The notes under the pieces: generated by a model
The model's database searches: none
Told to the model about the DNA's origin: nothing
What the model saw: only the letters and a program-made list of their open reading frames with translations
Part shown: piece after piece, positions 41,801 to 51,274 of the stretch
Numbering within the stretch: the stretch's first letter is position 1
Layout of the letters: the number at the start of each line of letters is the position of its first letter
Assembly: GCF_030463565.1 (NCBI RefSeq)
Contig: NC_134654.1
Span: forward strand, 17,492,702 to 17,556,701
Length of the DNA: 64,000 bases
DNA from: Pelecanus crispus
Lineage: Eukaryota; Chordata; Aves; Pelecaniformes; Pelecanidae
Direction of reading: 5' to 3'
Position numbers and translations under genes: made by a program

Positions 41801-44554
41801 AAAGCGAAAAAGAAAAAAAGAAACCAGTGGAAGTTTTAAGATCAGCTCAATAGAGCAGAGTTCACAGATGGTAAGTGCTGGCTTGAAATCTTCCCCTACA
41901 TGTTTTGGGGTTTGGGTTTTGTTTTTGGTTGGGGTTTTTTTCCATTTTAAATGTTATGCTCTATTTTTTGCTCAGCAATAAGCAGTAAGTTTTTTTTAGC
42001 CATGCTAATAACAAAGTACTATAAAAATAAAAACTTGTTTATATTCTCCCTACCAGGCAAATATCATACAAAGACTTTTTCTCCGTTAAAACATTCAGGA
42101 GTCACAGAATATATTACTGCTTAGCCATGGATTTCTCAACATGCATTTCTGTTATGAAAACAATCCTCTCATTGTTGGAAACTTGTTTATAGTGGAATCA
42201 AACACTGCCAAATATTCATCTTTAACTGTTAATGGATTAAAGGGAAAGTGCACTTGGAAAACACAGGACATGGAACAAATGATTTTATGAAGAAATAAGT
42301 CAACTGTGTAATGTTTCCATAAAACACATCCTTGGAGAGTTGCAGTACAGAAAGGCTTCAAACAACACTAATACAGCATTTTGTTGGGTTTTTTTGGAAC
42401 ACGTCACAGATTGCAATGACGCAAATAGAGAACTTTGTCTTCTATAAATACAGACAGATTAAGCATCAATCTTTTTAGTCCTCTATTTCTTGAGTATATA
42501 CCTGCACAATTTTTAATACTTCATCATCTTAAAAGCAGGGAGTTCAGTCACCGCCTCTAAACACTCCTCTCAATTCTACAGCTAGAGAAAATATTTCTCT
42601 CGCATCCCACTTATTTGGGCCTTCTGAAACCTCTTTTCAATTCATGCCAATTTGAGTCATTCATTAAAAAGCACTGATTATTGTACAAAGCCTACACAGT
42701 TTTCTTCAACATTTCTTCAAAAGAAGCACTTCTAAAATGACATTTTATTTTAAAAAGCTATCAGCAAAGAGACTGGCAAAGAAGATTCACTGATCGCACA
42801 TCACATTACAACCCTGCTATGAAGAGGGGTCGAGTCTGCAAAATAAATCAGTGGGGTTTTAATTATGCAAATCATTATAAAAGACTAACTCAAGGGCTCG
42901 CACGCATTTGCATCTTAACGCAGTCAAGGGAGAAGTTAATGGCACAATCCCCACAGTGTGCGATCAAGCAGGTTCCTACAGTTCTTGAAAGGACGGACCA
43001 GGCTTTTAGTCCTAAAGAAAGCAGCCTCCTGCTAATCTTTTTATTTTATTTTTTTAAACAGGAAGTGTGAAAAAGTGGAGAACATAATATTCCTGGGTAA
43101 GATCTAACTTCTGCTTCTCATTCATATTTAACTCTGGTCTAATATTTTGTTAGAAATGTAGCAAAAAAAGGCTGCAAAAATTCATATTTCATCTGATCTA
43201 CAGCCACTACAGAAAGGAAGCAAGCCAGCCTTATGGGGAGAAAATATGTATTCAATATTTACACAGAAAGGAGTATAGAGAAGCTGACATGCATCCCAAC
43301 ATCTCCTAGATTCAGGATCTCTGAAAACAGTTCTGTTCCTGGCAGCAACAGCCCTGAGCTGTCAGGAGCATGTGCCCAACACTCCCAGAGCTTCTGTTTT
43401 TCTCTTTTTGTAAAACCAGCATTATTGCATGCATAAAAGATTCATCACTGCTAAATCTGAGATTATTTTTGTAACACTGAAAAGCTACCGTTGATTTAGA
43501 AAGTGTATTCTTGTCCTCTTTGTGGCAATCTTAAAGAACATACCACTGATATTAGCTCCGTGCCATTAAACGTAACTTTTAATCTGCAGATTCCCAGCTG
43601 GCAGCAACGATAACCTGACACAGCCCAGTCGCTGGACTAACGCGGGCGGTGGACGTCACCCCCTTCCCCGCAGCGCTCCCGGCCACGTCACTTGACTAAT
43701 GCACCCGCTTCCCTCTGCGGCCGGAGAGGCAGAAGTTCAGCACTTCCAGCTTCCTAGACACATCTGACCCCTGCAAATTCAATGCTTAACCAGTATGTAA
43801 AACGGTTAAAAGAAAAATCTAGCTAAAAACATCCACGTCCACAAACCCCAGAGCAGCTGGCAGACGAGTACCTTGGCTGAACTCTCCCCATTCCGTTGGT
43901 ACCGGTTGCGCTCCTGGATTTTCTCAGCGGTCTCCTGGGCGATCTGGCAAGTGGCATCGTACAGCGAGAGCCTGCGGACGAGAGGCGGCAGCTGAGCCCC
44001 GCCACCGCTCCCGGCCTTCCCTGCTCCTGGCTTCTCCCTCCCGACCTTTGCTGTCGCAGTTTGGCCTCGCTTGGCAGGCAACCTGCGTGTGCTCTACCCC
44101 AGCATACGGGAAAAAACCGGCAGCACGTAAATAACTGCTTTTTAGATTTACCTAAAAGCAGCTTTTTGGGGGAAAAAGCACTCTGTAGGGACAGGGTAGC
44201 CCCCAGGCAAACGGCACGGAGGAGGCCTGCCGGGGCGCAGCCCGAGGCCCCGTAGCACAGAGCCGGCCCTCGCCCCCGCCGCTCGCAGCCGCACGGCTGC
44301 CGGGGCTCTGGAGACCGCCCACGAGCGCTGCTCCCCCGGCACAGCGGCACCGGCACCGGCCCCGCCACCGGCCCCGCGTTACCGGCGGACCCGCACGCTG
44401 CCGGCCACGGGGAGGCTCGGGCCCGGCTCGCAGCGGCCGCGGGTGGCCGAGCGCTCCTGGGGTGGGCCCCGGAGGGCGGTGGCAGCGCGCCCAGCCCGGG
44501 GGAGCCGCGCCCAGAGCCACCCCGGCCCGGCGCTCACCAGGGGTCCGGAGCCAT
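26755..44554 (-). CDS. STX8: Syntaxin 8 gene, coding exons 1-6 (5' part; 3' exons outside window)
   Basis: Syntaxin 8 is a Qc-SNARE that works with syntaxin 7, Vti1b and VAMP7/8 in late-endosome and lysosome fusion (family knowledge). Six exons with canonical GT-AG borders join in one frame and give residues 1-180 plus one base of codon 181. The start MAPDPW, the N-terminal segment LYDATCQIAQETAEKIQERN, the middle segment TQLEGDRRQN, the linker NPWLVEESEETRGLGFDDLR and the SNARE start SSIISRQKQMGQEIGNELDE agree closely with human STX8 as I recall it. Residues 1 to about 105 form the N-terminal helical domain, 108-149 a linker, and the SNARE motif begins near 150. The glutamine at 179 (in DEQN) matches the ionic-layer position of Qc-SNAREs. 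The remaining SNARE layers and the C-terminal membrane anchor (human length about 236) are missing because their exons lie beyond the left edge. No frameshift or stop is seen. Confidence 0.96.
26848..28361 (-). other. STX8: STX8 intron 5
   Basis: This intron is 1.5 kb with donor GTACAA and acceptor TGCAG. No repeat or other gene is recognised. Confidence 0.85.
28362..28486 (-). CDS. STX8: STX8 coding exon 5
   Basis: This 125-bp exon completes Arg108 and encodes residues 109-149 (SSLMTGGVKRGVTNPWLVEE, then SEETRGLGFDDLRQQQRRIIE) plus one base of Glu150. The acceptor is TTTTCAG and the donor GTACAA. It is the linker leading into the SNARE motif. Confidence 0.95.
28487..38363 (-). other. STX8: STX8 intron 4 (9.9 kb)
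   Basis: The donor is GTATGG and the acceptor TTTTCAG. The sequence is mostly unique, AT-rich intron with homopolymers (A run at 33,837-33,851, others near 30,095). I see no LINE or LTR large enough to call and no second gene. Confidence 0.85.
38364..38474 (-). CDS. STX8: STX8 coding exon 4
   Basis: This 111-bp exon completes Ile71 and encodes residues 72-107 (TQLEGDRRQNLVDDLLTRQK, then QLQASYKNECTEPDVI) plus two bases of Arg108. The acceptor is ATCAG and the donor GTATGG. It carries the third helix of the N-terminal domain. Confidence 0.95.
38475..40192 (-). other. STX8: STX8 intron 3
   Basis: This intron is 1.7 kb with donor GTATCT and acceptor ATCAG. I recognise no repeat or gene inside it. 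Confidence 0.85.
40193..40287 (-). CDS. STX8: STX8 coding exon 3
   Basis: This 95-bp exon encodes residues 40-70 (LNVIIRSSLQNLREKIDQLK and the following DLLLRAVSTHQ) plus two bases of Ile71. The acceptor is CTTCAG and the donor GTATCT. It carries the second N-terminal helix and joins exon 4 in frame. Confidence 0.95.
40288..43871 (-). other. STX8: STX8 intron 2
   Basis: This intron is 3.6 kb of AT-rich DNA with donor GTACTC and acceptor CTTCAG. Apart from the CRE-like pair near 43,65x no repeat or second gene is recognised. The ORFs in it are short and unlike any family I know. Confidence 0.85.
43640..43705. promoter_or_regulatory. Paired CRE-like sites in STX8 intron 2, near exon 2
   Basis: Two ACGTCAC cores lie 33 bp apart (GGACGTCACC at 43,651 and CCACGTCACT at 43,683). 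Each sits beside a GACTAA motif (43,635 and 43,694), in a GC-rich island about 170-230 bp downstream of exon 2. CREB/ATF factors bind TGACGT-type sites (established). Function here is inference. Confidence 0.3.
43872..43971 (-). CDS. STX8: STX8 coding exon 2
   Basis: This 100-bp exon completes Trp6 and encodes residues 7-39, ending at ...NGESSAK. The acceptor is CCGCAG, with a weak pyrimidine tract in GC-rich DNA, and the donor is GTACTC. The segment forms the first helix of the N-terminal domain. Confidence 0.95.
43972..44537 (-). other. STX8: STX8 intron 1 (566 bp)
   Basis: This is a short, GC- and CpG-rich first intron with donor GTGAGC and acceptor CCGCAG. It belongs to the promoter CpG island. 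No other feature is seen. Confidence 0.88.
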
Positions 44555-44686
44555 CGCCGCGCCGCCCGGAAGAGCCCCGCGCTTCCGGCTCGGCTCAGCT
44601 GACGACGGCGCCCGCCGAGGCCCAAACCTCGTCGTGCGCAGGCGCCGGGCGGAGGGGCGGGCGCAGGCTGGGCAGTGGCGCCGGCT
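44150..44686. promoter_or_regulatory. STX8: STX8 promoter / CpG island
   Basis: GC and CpG content rise sharply from about 44,180, surround the STX8 start codon at 44,554, and run on into the minisatellite at 44,687. No TATA box is evident at a useful distance, which fits a CpG-island housekeeping promoter. The transcription start is inferred to lie between 44,555 and about 44,690 on the minus strand. Whether it also fires on the plus strand cannot be told from sequence. Confidence 0.6.
44538..44554 (-). CDS. STX8: STX8 coding exon 1
   Basis: The exon holds 17 coding bases: start codon at 44,554-44,552, then A, P, D, P and the first two bases of the Trp codon. The donor GTGAGC follows directly. 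The ATG lies in a very CpG-rich context and its product MAPDPW matches the syntaxin 8 N-terminus. The 5' UTR must start within about 130 bp upstream, because the minisatellite begins near 44,687. Confidence 0.93.
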
Positions 44687-47600
44687 GTGCAGTACCAGGG
44701 GCCGCAGCGTAGGATGCACGGTGCAGAGGTGTTAGGTGTGCGGTACCAGGGGCCGCAGCGTAGGATGCAAGGTGCAGAGGTGCTCGGTGCAAGGCGCCGC
44801 AGCGTAGGATGCACGGTGCAGAGGTGCTCGGTGCTCGGTGCAAGGCGCCTCAGCGTAGGATGCACGGTGCAGAGGTGCTCGGTGCGCGGTACCAGGCGCC
44901 GCAGCGTAGCATGCACGGTGCAGAGGTGCTCGGTGCGCGGTACCAGGCGCCGCAGCGTAGGATGCACGGTGCAGAGGTGCTCGGTGCAAGGCGCCGCAGC
45001 GTAGGATGCACGGTGCAGAGGTGCTCGGTGCGCGGTACAAGGCGCCACAGCGTAGGATGCACGGTGCAGAGGTGCTCGGTGCGCGGTACCAGGCGCCGCA
45101 GCGTAGGATGCACGGTGCAGAGGTGTTAGGTGTGCGGTACCAGGCGCCGCAGCGTAGGATGCACGGTGCAGAGGTGCTCGGTGCGCGGTACAAGGCGCCG
45201 CAGCGTAGGATGCACGGTGCAGAGGTGCTCGGTGCGCGGTGCAAGGCGCCGCAGCGTAGGATGCACGGTGCAGAGGTGCTCGGTGCAAGGCGCCGCAGCG
45301 TAGGATGCACGGTGCAGAGGTGCTCGGTGCGCGGTACAAGGCGCCACAGCGTAGGATGCACGGTGCAGAGGTGCTCGGTGCGCGGTACCAGGCGCCGCAG
45401 CGTAGGATGCACGGTGCAGAGGTGTTAGGTGTGCGGTACCAGGCGCCGCAGCGTAGGATGCACGGTGCAGAGGTGCTCGGTGCGCGGTACAAGGCGCCGC
45501 AGCGTAGGATGCACGGTGCAGAGGTGCTCGGTGCGCGGTACCAGGCACCGCAGCGTAGGATGCACGGTGCAGAGGTGCTCGGTGCAAGGCGCCGCAGCGT
45601 AGGATGCACGGTGCAGAGGTGCTCGGTGCGCGGTACAAGGCGCCACAGCGTAGGATGCACGGTGCAGAGGTGCTCGGTGCGCGGTACCAGGCGCCGCAGC
45701 GTAGGATGCACGGTGCAGAGGTGTTAGGTGTGCGGTACCAGGCGCCGCAGCGTAGGATGCACGGTGCAGAGGTGCTCGGTGCTCGGTGCAAGGCGCGCAG
45801 CGTAGCATGCACGGTGCAGAGGTGCTCGGTGCGCGGTACAAGGCGCCGCAGCGTAGGATGCACGGTGCAGAGGTGCTCAGTGTGCGGTACCAGGTGCCGC
45901 AGCGTAGGATGCACGGTGCAGAGGTGCGCAGTGCAAGGCGCCGCAGCGTAGGATGCACGGTGCAGAGGTGCTCGGTGCGCGGTACAAGGCGCCGCAGCGT
46001 AGCATGCACGGTGCAGAGGTGCTCCGTGCGCGGTACCAGGCGCCGCAGCGTAGGATGCACGGTGCAGAGGTGCTCGGTGCGCGGTACAAGGCGCCGCAGC
46101 GTAGGATGCACGGTGCAGAGGTGCTCGGTGCTCGGTGCAAGGCGCCGCAGCGTAGGATGCACGGTGCAGAGGTGCTCGGTGCGCGGTACCAGGCGCCGCA
46201 GCGTAGGATGCACGGTGCAGAGGTGCTCGGTGCGCGGTACCAGGCGCCGCAGCGTAGCATGCACGGTGCAGAGGTGCTCGGTGCGCGGTACCAGGCGCCG
46301 CAGCGTAGGATGCACGGTGCAGAGGTGCTCGGTGCGCGGTACCAGGCGCCGCAGCGTAGGATGCACGGTGCAGAGGTGCTCGGTGCGCGGTACCAGGCGC
46401 CGCAGCGTAGGATGCACGGTGCAGAGGTGCTCGGTGCGCGGTACCAGGCGCCGCAGCGTAGGATGCACGGTGCAGAGGTGCTCGGTGCGCGGTACCAGGC
46501 GCCGCAGCGTAGGATGCACGGTGCAGAGGTGCTCGGTGCGCGGTACCAGGCGCCGCAGCGTAGCATGCACGGTGCAGAGGTGCTCGGTGCGCGGTACAAG
46601 GCGCCGCAGCGTAGGATGCACGGTGCAGAGGTGCTCGGTGCGCGGTACCAGGCACCGCAGCGTAGCATGCACGGTGCTCGGTGCGCGGTACCAGGCGCCG
46701 CAGCGTAGGATGCACGGTGCAGAGGTGCTCGGTGCGCGGTACCAGGCACCGCAGCGTAGGATGCACGGTGCAGAGGTGTTAGGTGTGCGGTACCAGGCGC
46801 CGCAGCGTAGGATGCACGGTGCAGAGGTGCTAGGTACCAGGCGCCGCAGCGTAGCATGCACGGTGCAGAGGTGCGCGGTGCGCGGTACAAGGTGCCGCAG
46901 CGTAGCATGCACGGTGCAGAGGTGCTCGGTGCTCGGTGCAAGGCGCCGCAGCGTAGGATGCACGGTGCAGAGGTGCTCGGTGCGCGGTACAAGGCGCCGC
47001 AGCGTAGGATGCACGGTGCAGAGGTGCTCGGTGAGCGGTGCAAGGCGCCGCAGCGTAGCATGCACGGTGCAGAGGTGCTCCGTGCGCGGTACCAGGCGCC
47101 GCAGCGTAGGATGCACGGTGCAGAGGTGCTCGGTGCGCGGTACAAGGCGCCGCAGCGTAGGATGCACGGTGCAGAGGTGCTCGGTGCTCGGTGCAAGGCG
47201 CCGCAGCGTAGGATGCACGGTGCAGAGGTGCTCGGTGCGCGGTACCAGGCGCCGCAGCGTAGGATGCACGGTGCAGAGGTGCTCGGTGCGCGGTACCAGG
47301 CGCCGCAGCGTAGCATGCACGGTGCAGAGGTGCTCGGTGCGCGGTACCAGGCGCCGCAGCGTAGGATGCACGGTGCAGAGGTGCTCGGTGCGCGGTACCA
47401 GGCGCCGCAGCGTAGGATGCACGGTGCAGAGGTGCTCGGTGCGCGGTACCAGGCGCCACAGCGTAGGATGCACGGTGCAGAGGTGCTCGGTGCGCGGTAC
47501 AAGGCGCCGCAGCGTAGGATGCACGGTGCAGAGGTGCTCGGTGCGCGGTACCAGGCACCGCAGCGTAGCATGCACGGTGCTCGGTGCGCGGTACCAGGCG

Positions 47601-49382
47601 CCGCAGCGTAGGATGCACGGTGCAGAGGTGCTCGGTGCGCGGTACCAGGCACCGCAGCGTAGGATGCACGGTGCAGAGGTGTTAGGTGTGCGGTACCAGG
47701 CGCCGCAGCGTAGGATGCACGGTGCAGAGGTGCTAGGTACCAGGCGCCGCAGCGTAGGATGCACGGTGCAGAGGTGCGCGGTGCGCGGTACAAGGTGCCG
47801 CAGCGTAGCATGCACGGTGCAGAGGTGCTCGGTGCTCGGTGCAAGGCGCCGCAGCGTAGGATGCACGGTGCAGAGGTGCTCGGTGCGCGGTACAAGGCGC
47901 CGCAGCGTAGGATGCACGGTGCAGAGGTGCTCGGTGAGCGGTGCAAGGCGCCGCAGCGTAGGATGCACGGTGCAGAGGTGCTCGGTGCGCGGTACAAGGC
48001 GCCGCAGCGTAGGATGCACGGTGCAGAGGTGTTAGGTGTGCGGTACCAGGCGCCGCAGCGTAGGATGCACGGTGCAGAGGTGCTCGGTGCGCGGTACCAG
48101 GCACCGCAGCGTAGGATGCACGGTGCAGAGGTGTTAGGTGTACGGTACCAGGCGCCGCAGCGTAGCATGCACGGTGCAGAGGTGCTCGGTGCGCGGTACA
48201 AGGCGCCGCAGCGTAGGATGCACGGTGCAGAGGTGCTCGGTGTGCGGTACCAGGTGCCGCAGCGTAGGATGCACGGTGCAGAGGTGCTAGGTACCAGGCG
48301 CCGCAGCGTAGGATGCACGGTGCAGAGGTGCTCAGTGCGCGGTACCAGGCGCCGCAGCGTAGGATGCACGGTGCAGAGGTGCTTGGTGCGCGGGTACCAG
48401 GCGCCACAGCGTAGGATGCACGGTGCAGAGGTGCTAGGTACCAGGTGCCGCAGCGTAGGATGCACGGTGCAGAGGTGCTCGGTGCGCGGTACCAGGCGCC
48501 GCAGCGTAGCATGCACGGTGCAGAGGTGCTCGGTGCGCGGTGCAAGGCGCCACAGCGTAGCATGCACGGTGCAGAGGTGCTCGGTGCGCGGTACAAGGCG
48601 CCACAGCGTAGGATGCACGGTGCAGAGGTGCTATGTACCAGGCGCCGCAGCGTAGCATGCACGGTGCAGAGGTGCTCAGTGCGCGGTACCAGGCGCCGCA
48701 GCGTAGGATGCACGGTGCAGAGGTGTTAGGTGTGCGGTACCAGGCGCCGCAGCGTAGGATGCACGGTGCAGAGGTGTTAGGTGTGCGGTACCAGGCGCCG
48801 CAGCGTAGGATGCACGGTGCAGACGTGTTAGGTGCGCGGTACCAGGCGCCGCAGCGTAGCATGCACGGTGCAGAGGTGCTCGGTGCGTGGTACCAGGCGC
48901 TGCAGCGTAGGATGCACGGTGCAGAGGTGTTAGGTGTGCGGTACAAGGCGCCGCAGCGTAGCATGCACGGTGCAGAGGTGCTCGGTGTGCAGTACCAGGT
49001 GCCGCAGCGTAGGATGCACGGTGCAGAGGTGCTAGGTACCAGGCGCCGCAGCGTAGGATGCACGGTGCAGAGGTGTTAGGTGTGCAGTACAAGGCGCCGC
49101 AGCGTAGGATGCACGGTGCAGAGGTGTTAGGTGTGCGGTACAAGGCGCCACAGCGTAGGATTCATGGTGCAGAGGTGCTCGGTGCAAGGCGCCGCAGCGT
49201 AGGATGCACGGTGCAGAGGTGCTTGCTGCGCAGTACAAGGCGCCACAGCGTAGCATGCACGGTGCAGAGGTGCTCGGTGCGCGGTACAAGGTGCAGGGTG
49301 CGCCGTGCAGGACTGCAGAGGTGTGGGTGCCTGGTGCAGAGGTGCAGGGTGTAGTGCTGCAGAGGTGCACAGTGCACAGCCG
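44687..49382. repeat. Large GC-rich minisatellite with higher-order structure, next to the STX8 promoter
   Basis: About 90 tandem units follow one another. The main unit is 51 bp: GCAGCGTAGG-ATGCACGGTG, CAGAGGTGCT-CGGTGCGCGG, TACCAGGCGCC. Variants of 44 bp lack the GCGCGGT-type segment and a 43-bp form lacks CAGAGGTG. A few substitutions mark units (GTAGC for GTAGG, TACAAGG for TACCAGG, GTGTTAGGTGTG for GTGCTCGGTGCG). Markers recur every 299 bp at 45,123, 45,422 and 45,721, equal to five 51-bp units plus one 44-bp unit. A longer block at about 46.0-47.03 kb is repeated at 47.08-47.93 kb. One unit is about 71% GC with about 22 G and 14 C on the plus strand and about seven CpG. The last 90 bp (from about 49,290) are degenerate. 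The array is noncoding in my reading. Confidence 0.97.
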
Positions 49383-49997
49383 TGGCTGTCCCCAGCTCTG
49401 CCCTGGCCCTCCCGCTGCGTCTACACAGTGGGGTCTTCGCCCTAGCAGGGGCCCGGGCACTGGCGTGGCCCTGCTGGGCTTTTCTCAGTGTTGCCAGGCA
49501 TGGTAGTAGAGATGAGGCTGCTGCCACACCCGAGCTGCCTGCTCAGCTGAGGTGCTGAGTTTAGATGCCCACACCATGGGCCAAGGTCAAGGCAGGCCAG
49601 GAAGGAGGGGCAGAGCCCTCACAAGCATGGGGCAACCGAAACCCCTCGTTCCCAGCAATCTCCTCCACTGCCTATATCTCCATAGCATTGCATTTAATCT
49701 GCAGCCAGGGTCCCCTTGGAAACCTTTGTAATCTCTTGGGGTAGTACTGGGACTCCCAGAGTATTTGATGCTTTTCCTAAAGCCCAGGGGGCATTTGGGA
49801 TTTTTGCAGTGTCCACTCAGCAGTGCTGGTGCATGGGGAGGGATGAAGGTTCGTGCATCAGGCTGAGCCCAGGGTGTCGCACACCTTCAGCCTTTGCTGC
49901 TGAGGAAGAAGGAAATCCTTTATATTTTCAATTTTGCATGTCAATGGTGCGCTTTGCACTTGGCAGCAGCTCCTCGGCACACCAACAGTCTCCTGCA
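49383..49997. other. Intergenic unique DNA
   Basis: This stretch lies between the minisatellite and the first CR1 tail. I recognise no gene, repeat or conserved motif. Its ORFs are short and of ordinary composition. Confidence 0.6.
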
Positions 49998-50090
49998 GTG
50001 AGGTCTTGAAGGTCTTAAAAGACCTTTAAGATCATCCAGTCCAACCATTAACCTAACACTACCAAGTCCATCACTAAACCAATTAAGGGT
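49998..50090 (-). mobile_element. CR1 3' tail fragment
   Basis: The plus strand reads AAGATCATCCAGTCCAACCA followed by TTAACCTAACACTACCAAGT, a diverged version of the segment at 50,190-50,240. It is therefore a second CR1 3' UTR, about 70 bp left of the larger copy. It contains a perfect inverted repeat at 50,009-50,026. Confidence 0.75.
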
Positions 50091-50156
50091 AGAGTAATAA
50101 TTAATTTCATGTTTCCTGGCTTGGTGGCTGGATTATTTTTTAATGAAAAGAAAACT

Positions 50157-51113
50157 AGAATAGAATCATTAAGGTTGGAAAGGACCTCTAAGATCATCAG
50201 TCCAACCATCAACCCAACACCACCATGCCTACTAAACCATGTCCCAAAGTGCCACGTCTACACTTTTTTTGAACACCTCCAGGGACAGTGACCCCACCAC
50301 TTCTCTTGGCAGCCTGTTCCAATGCCTGACCACTCTTTCTGTGAAGAAATTTTTCCTAATATCCAATCTAAACCTCCCCTGGTGCAGCTTGAGCCCATTT
50401 CCTCTCGTCCTATCGCTAACTACTTGGGAGAAGAGACCAACACCCACCTCACTACAACCTCCTTTCAGGTAGTTGTAGAGAGCGATAAGGTCTCCCCTCA
50501 GCCTCCTCTTCTCCAGGCTAAACAACCCCAGTTCCCTCAGCCGCTCCTCATAAGGCCTGTGCTCCAGACCCTTCACCAGCTTTGTTGCCCTTCTCTGGAC
50601 ACACTCCAGCACCTCAATGTCTTTCTTGTATTGAGGGGCCCAAAACTGGACACAGTATTCGAGGTGCAGCCTCACCCGTGTCGAGTACAGGGGCACAATC
50701 ACCTCCGTGCTCCTGCTGGCCACGCTATTCCTGATACAGGCCAGGATGCTGTTGGCCTTCTTGGCCACCTGGGCACACTGCTGGCTCATGTTCAGCCGGC
50801 TGTCAACCAACACCCCCAGGTCCTTTTCCTCCAGGCAGCTTTCCAGCCACTCTTCCCCAAGCCTGTAGTGTTGCATGGGGTTGTTGTGACCCAAGTGCAG
50901 GACCCGGCACTTGGCCTTGTTGAACCTCATAGAGTTGGCCTCAGCCCATTGATCCAGCCTGTCCAGGTCCCTCTGCAGGGCCATCCTACCCTCGAGCAGA
51001 TCAACACTCCCACCCAATTTAGTGTCATCTGCAAACTTACTGAGGGCGCACTCAATCCCCTCATCCAGATCATTGATAAAGATTTTAAACAAGACTGGCC
51101 CCAAAACAGAGCG
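50157..51113 (-). mobile_element. CR1 LINE 3' end with open reverse-transcriptase C-terminus
   Basis: The minus-strand 3' terminus lies at 50,157 (plus strand AGAATAGAATCATTAAGG). The open frame runs from about 51,112 to 50,232 with no stop or frameshift. It contains [17 protein letters not shown], the catalytic FADD box in [20 protein letters not shown], and the conserved C-terminal pieces [20 protein letters not shown] and [20 protein letters not shown]. The upstream endonuclease and the first half of the reverse transcriptase are missing, so the copy is 5'-truncated and cannot move by itself. The intact frame suggests a fairly recent insertion. The ORF extends past 51,113 into flanking DNA by chance. 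Confidence 0.95.
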
Positions 51114-51274
51114 TAATAGAAGAGGACAAGGAGCCTCCGCACCTGGTGCCCCAGTGGGATGACTCAGGGCTGAGACCTGAGATGCACCGTCCAGCACCGT
51201 GTGGGACGTGTCCTGGTGCTGTGTCTTCCCAGAGGGCTGTCTGCCCTGGTTAGCACCACTCTGCAGCACCCCTG

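Noticed and set aside
44152..49079. Very long ORFs on both strands (up to 913 codons) with repeated peptides
   Set aside because: They are fully explained by the 51-bp minisatellite being open in several frames. They occur on both strands at once and have no known domain, no splice context and no ordinary composition.
44687..49382. CRISPR-like direct-repeat array
   Set aside because: The repeats are head-to-tail without unique spacers, in a vertebrate genome. It is a minisatellite.
50232..51269. 345-codon ORF as a host gene
   Set aside because: All recognisable residues are the CR1 reverse-transcriptase C-terminus. The first 50 or so codons are flanking DNA read by chance.
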